Shown here piece by piece: positions 59,322-64,000 of a stretch of DNA of 64,000 bases. Position numbers and translations under genes: made by a program. Numbering within the stretch: position 1 is the first letter of the stretch; each line of letters starts with the position of its first letter. The DNA lies in assembly GCA_947095535.1 (NCBI GenBank), contig OX352774.1:219592965-219656964 (forward strand), read 5' to 3'. The notes under the pieces are model-generated. The model searched no databases, was not told where the DNA came from, and was given only the letters and a program-made list of their open reading frames with translations. This stretch comes from Poecilobothrus nobilitatus. Taxonomy: Eukaryota; Arthropoda; Insecta; Diptera; Dolichopodidae.

Positions 59322-61876
59322 ACTAGCAGAGTACCCGGCGTTGCCCGGAGTATTTTATTGGTTTTATGAAATAAAAATTATTAACTTTTGTTTCTGCGTT
59401 AATTTAATTTATAGTTAACTTATTACTATGCATTTACAGATGCTGTTAGTTAATATTCTATTTTTATTACAAAAAATCTTTAAAGGAATCAATAATCTAT
59501 TGAGTACGCAATTACGGCGAAATGAGTTTTCACAATATATTCGTTAATTTCGAAACATAAAATCGCATTTCAATTATAAAAGACCATAATGTAATACATT
59601 GTTTTTCGTAAGTAATGTCACTTCATGTTTTTGTGAATTATCCCTTTAAGCACATTTTGAAAAATTTGCTATTAGGTTCGCTCTATCTCTGCGTCTGTTT
59701 ACAAAACTTATATACTGTTTAATAAGGAGCAATGAAATATTAACTATGCATAGGTATCTTAAAAGAGTAATGTTGAAAAGCAACTTTTTTATGTACCCTC
59801 ACAGCTGGAGATGCTACAGCACCGAAAGCTCTTCAAATTTTGAAAAACTTCTTTTTAAATGCATACATTTCAGGTTCTGTTTAACATATTTTCAATATAA
59901 AAAATACATGATTGTTTTTTACCTTTATAAATCTACCAGAATTTTTTTAAGTTTACTTTTTCTAATTATGTTTTCAAATTAATTGGCTAAAAATATGTGT
60001 AAAAATTGTATATGGATTAGAATGTAAAGTTTTCTGTTCTTTAAATATGTATGTACTTATTTTTGATTAAATACTGTACAGAAATGTGATATATAGTATT
60101 TTTAAATATACGCACGCTGTACATACTATATGTACATTTTTCAATGATACTTTATGGGAAATATGTTATACACATGCATCTTATAAAGCTAGACCACATG
60201 CTTTTCTGAATGATGACATAATGACTGTCGTATGTAGGAGATTTTTTCTGTTTTTTAACGGCCGAAAATGTTATGTTGTTAAGACTTAAACACAGTATTC
60301 TTAATATACTTAATAAAATTATTTTAATTACTGTTATATATTAGAAATTTGCATTGAAAGGTTTTTATGGAATATTAAAAACAGTGTAGATAAAATTAAA
60401 GAGTGTTGGAAATATCTTTTTAATAATAATAGCAATACCAAAAATTGGGCAGAATATTTTTAAAAGGTATTCGTGCGGAAATGGGCTAACGAACGTTAAC
60501 AAAAATTTGTCACAGGCTTTATTTAGAATCGTAAATTCATCCTGCCAAATTAGAAAAAAATTTGAAACAAAATTTTCTTTTGAAACTCTATCGTACAAAT
60601 GGGTTAATGTATCACCGCAAAATTACTTAAATCAGCTTCTGCCTTAAAGTGCAGTACTTGTGCCAATGTTCAATTGGTCAAACCGTTTAAGCACGACAAC
60701 AAAAAAATGAAAAACTTCATTGAGGCTTGATGCTGAAATGAGTTAATGCATCGTAACAATATAAACTCAGTAAGCTTCTGTGCTAAAGAGCTAGAGCTTT
60801 TGTAAATTTTCAACTCAGTTGGTCAAACCGTTTAAGCGCGACAACAAAAACATTAAGACATTTCATTGGGCCGTGGATCGTAACCAAATCAATTGAGTGG
60901 GCTTCTGCGGTGAAGAGCTACACTTTTGTAATTTTTCAACTCAATTGATCAAGCCTTTTAAGCTCGACAACAAAGAAATTAAAAAATATCATTGACGCTT
61001 GGTGCTGAAACGGGTTAAGGTATTGTAACCAATTCAACTCAGTAGGCTACTGTGCTAAAGAGTAACAATTTTGCAATTTTTCAACTCAATTGGTCAAAAC
61101 TTTTAAGCGCGACAATAAAAAAATTAAAATACTTCATTGGGCCCTGGTGCCGAAACGGGTTAATGGATCGTAACAAAGTCAACTGAGTGAACTTCTGAAG
61201 TGAAGAATTACACTTTTGTAAATTTTCAACTCAATTGGTCACACCGTTTAAGCGCGACATTAAGGTAAATTAAAAAATTTCACTGAACCCTGGTGCCGAA
61301 ACGGGTTAAAGGATCCTAACCAAATTAATCTAGTAAGCTTTTCTGCTAAAGAGCAACAGTTTTACAAATTTTCAAATCAATTGGTGCAAGCGTTTAAGCA
61401 GGACATCAAAACAATTTAATGAACTTCGTTCGCCTCTCGTGCCCAAACGGGTTACCAGAACTTTACAAAAATTCGCCTCAGGGGTTTTTTCCAACCACAA
61501 AACAGCCATACAAAATTGAACATAAATCGGAAACAAAATTTTTTTTGGAAGCCCACCGGGCCGAACTCGGGTGACATATGGCAACCCAATTTCTTGGATA
61601 CACCACTAATGATGAGAAGAACATTTGTGCAAATTTTCAACTCAATCGGTCGAACCGTTTAGGTAGAACAACGAAAAAACCAAAACACTTTAAAACGCTC
61701 TCGGGCTGCAATGGGTTAATGAACCGAAACGCGATATAGCCTATAACTCCTTCCGGGTCGTAGAAATGTTCCTGCAAAATTTGGTTGCAATCGGACTGGT
61801 GGTTTTTACGTGAATCCGTGCCAAACAAACAAACAAACAAACAGAATTTCTTCCTTATATATTAGAAGAAGATTTT
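59322..61876 (+). mobile_element. CGTTGCC-family element, copy 2 (near full length)
   Basis: Starts ACTAGCAGAGTACCCGGCG and ends with CAAACAAACAAACAAACAG, AATTTCTTCCTTATATATTA and AGAAGAAGATTTTA. 59650-59985 carries a GCAC-family module (CGCTC...CTGCGTCTGTTTACAA). From about 60600 to 61460 there are units of 136-146 bp marked by CGAAACGGGTTAA (60604, 60743, 61015, 61160, 61306 and 61452; one unit boundary deleted). It has no coding capacity. It is a reverse-oriented relative of 46861-49064. Confidence 0.8.
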
Positions 61877-61879
61877 ACC

Positions 61880-64000
61880 TTAATGAAATATTAAAACATA
61901 AAATTTTATTTATTTTATTTATTTTAAAATATTCACAGTTAATGTTAAATATATATACATTTATTGTTATTATATAATTTCCTCACCTTTTTAAGAAAAA
62001 AAAAAAACTTGTATATTTTAACTTATGCTTTTACTATTTATATGCCACCTGGACACACACTATTAACGAAATTGAATTCAATGTTTTATAGTTTCAGTAC
62101 AGATTGAATTTATTAGAAAATTTTATGATTCCAGGTAATATTTTAAAAAAGGGAATACCCTGATTTTAAATAAAACTTTAAAATCCCTCCACGCGGCATT
62201 TTGTCCGGCGACATTTTTTAAAAGCAATATTTTTTCCACGATATTTTCATTTTTGACATTTTGGCTGTTAACCAATTTAATACAATAAATATTAAATATA
62301 TATAACAGTTTTCAAAAGGTTTCGATATTTTTTAAATTTTTTAAAAAGTAAGCTTTTTAAAAATTAATTGAAAAATATACATCGATAGATAGATATTTTG
62401 CTTGCAATTTTTTTTTTGATGAATTCTTTTTTTTTTTTTTTTTTATAAAAGTTGATGGAAAACTTCAAAAGTCAGCCAAAGATATTGTACGTAATTTTTA
62501 TGGATAGTGTTGGACTTTAAGCAACCAACCCTTTTAAACCAAACTTTAGGAAGGGACTTTTAATAAATACAAATGTATAGTTTGGTTTATATGATAAGGA
62601 TGTTGAAAGAATTCTTCCGAAAAGAGGAGGGTTTAGGAATTTTAATTTTAAAGAAAGTTGTTAATTTTTAAAGATGTTAAGAGAACATGCGATGGCATCT
62701 GATTCCTCAAAAACGATTTTTGTATGAAAAACGACTTTTCGTAAGTTGTGTTAAGCCTTCTTAAAAGTTCTGCATTGTAGGGATTTGCCGCACTCCTTAT
62801 TTATCACAACTTCAGCTATAACTAGTATTCTTTCATTAAATTTAATTTCGATAAACTCTAATTTTATCAGAAAACCTAATTAGTAATAAACTTTTTGCCA
62901 AAATTACCATAATTAATGTTGGTAAATTGATTTCAATATTTAAATTAACTTTTTATGACTATACACCATCCTATATTTAACACAATTTGTAATTTTAACA
63001 AAATTAACTAACTAAACTAACTACTAAAAAAACAAATATTTAAAAAAATATTATTTAAGTGTTTGGATATACTTTACTTTACTTACATTGCGCGATTGTC
63101 TTGAAATTTTACATAACGGTACCTAGTGACGTCACCTATATTTCATAGATCATGACTGCCGCCCCGAAACCCTCACTAAACAAATTATTGAAACGATGAT
63201 TATAAAACTAACTCTAAAATTCCTCCTAACACAGAATCTCACATATACATATATATAAATATTCTGGAAAAGGGGTAATAACTTTGAAAAAATAAGATTT
63301 TGATCAAATAAGATATTAATTCACATTTTTATATAAAAATTGACTTTTTTTATCATTCTACCTAAAAGCATAACATAACATAACATAAAAGGACCAGAGT
63401 AATCAATGAGGGCTTCCTAAAAAGAGGAAGAAAGGGAGAAAAAAATTTGTTCACAAAAAAAGTACCGTTATGTTTAATTTTAAAATGAAATATTGAAAAA
63501 AGTGCATATTAATAATTTTTTTTGTTTCAGCACTCTGTATTTGTATGAGACTACCTGTACTAATTACAGGTATATCATCTTGAGGCATGTTTACAGAACT
63601 ATGTTTTGGGATACTAACGGTTTAACCTCTGATGGGAATATTTACCAAGCCGTACCATACTTATTATATATCGTTGGAAAATGTCCTTTATATCGTTGGT
63701 TGGACCTTTCTAACAGTATAAAAATACTATAGCGTGTCTTTGAAAATTTATAAAGTATAATGGTTTCCAGAAAGCCTAGGGAAAATTTTCTTTTATACCA
63801 ATATTTTGCGTTTGAACTGCAGTATCTCAGAAAAGGTAGCACTGATTAAAATGAAACAAGATATTTATTAAAGACAATAGTTCGTCCAACAATATTGTAA
63901 AAAATTTGTTCCTGTATTCTATCGTAGACAAAAATATAACGGTTTCAGTAAAATACTACAAAATATTAGGACAAATTCGAAATTATCAATTTGACCTTTA
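61880..64000. other. AT-rich end of window, no gene recognised
   Basis: 63110-63250 is a diverged member of the 39-kb repeat cluster. An ATAACATAACATAACATA microsatellite lies at 63370-63387. An open frame at 63493-63732 has no recognisable motif; a 7-bp inverted pair ACCTGTA/TACAGGT sits at 63553-63571. Confidence 0.4.

Overview
The window looks like nuclear DNA of an insect, most likely a fly (Diptera), with very AT-rich, repeat-laden intergenic DNA. Supporting signs are a tyrosine decarboxylase exon pair typical of insects, S1 trypsin-family genes with short GT-AG introns (66-112 bp where no repeat has landed), a P-element-like THAP transposase relic, a Jockey/I-like non-LTR retrotransposon relic, and many GTCC-rich dispersed repeats of the kind seen in fly genomes. 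The species cannot be named from this window.

Layout. 1-1033 holds the last two exons of a tyrosine decarboxylase (Tdc) gene. 1.4-13.2 kb is almost entirely transposon-derived: a tRNA-headed SINE, a TIR element, two copies of an element with an exact 142-bp tandem array, a broken P-like transposase (6956-9712, minus) and a small LINE remnant. 13.5-22.3 kb carries two minus-strand, three-exon S1 serine protease homologues (14588-15506 and 20994-22250) with identical intron positions, both lacking all three catalytic residues. Between them lie a second SINE family and a 5'-truncated LINE that was hit by one of those SINEs. 23-50 kb is gene-poor and packed with three modular repeat families (called here GCAC, CCTCG and CGTTGCC after their end motifs), more SINEs, and one candidate small minus-strand gene of unknown function (32725-33221). 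50.4-55.9 kb carries two catalytically intact trypsin-like proteases in convergent orientation (50410-52832 plus; 55008-55923 minus). The second intron of the first contains a 1.1-kb CCTCG element. 56-64 kb is again repeats, including a 2.5-kb CGTTGCC element and a compact GC-rich stretch full of nested hairpins (58367-58505).

Function. The four S1 genes share one exon plan: signal peptide to just before the His57 motif; then His, Asp and Ser regions ending at the Cys220-Gly codon; then the C-terminal helix. They form two pairs, one active-looking with Asp189 trypsin pockets and one pseudoprotease pair that keeps Asp189 and Asp194 but has lost His57, Asp102 and Ser195. Tdc would supply tyramine/octopamine synthesis and has no evident link to the proteases. 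The most unusual material is the coordinated loss of the triad in two conserved ORFs, the two SINE families with clear target duplications, the tandem-array elements, and the structured island near 58.4 kb.
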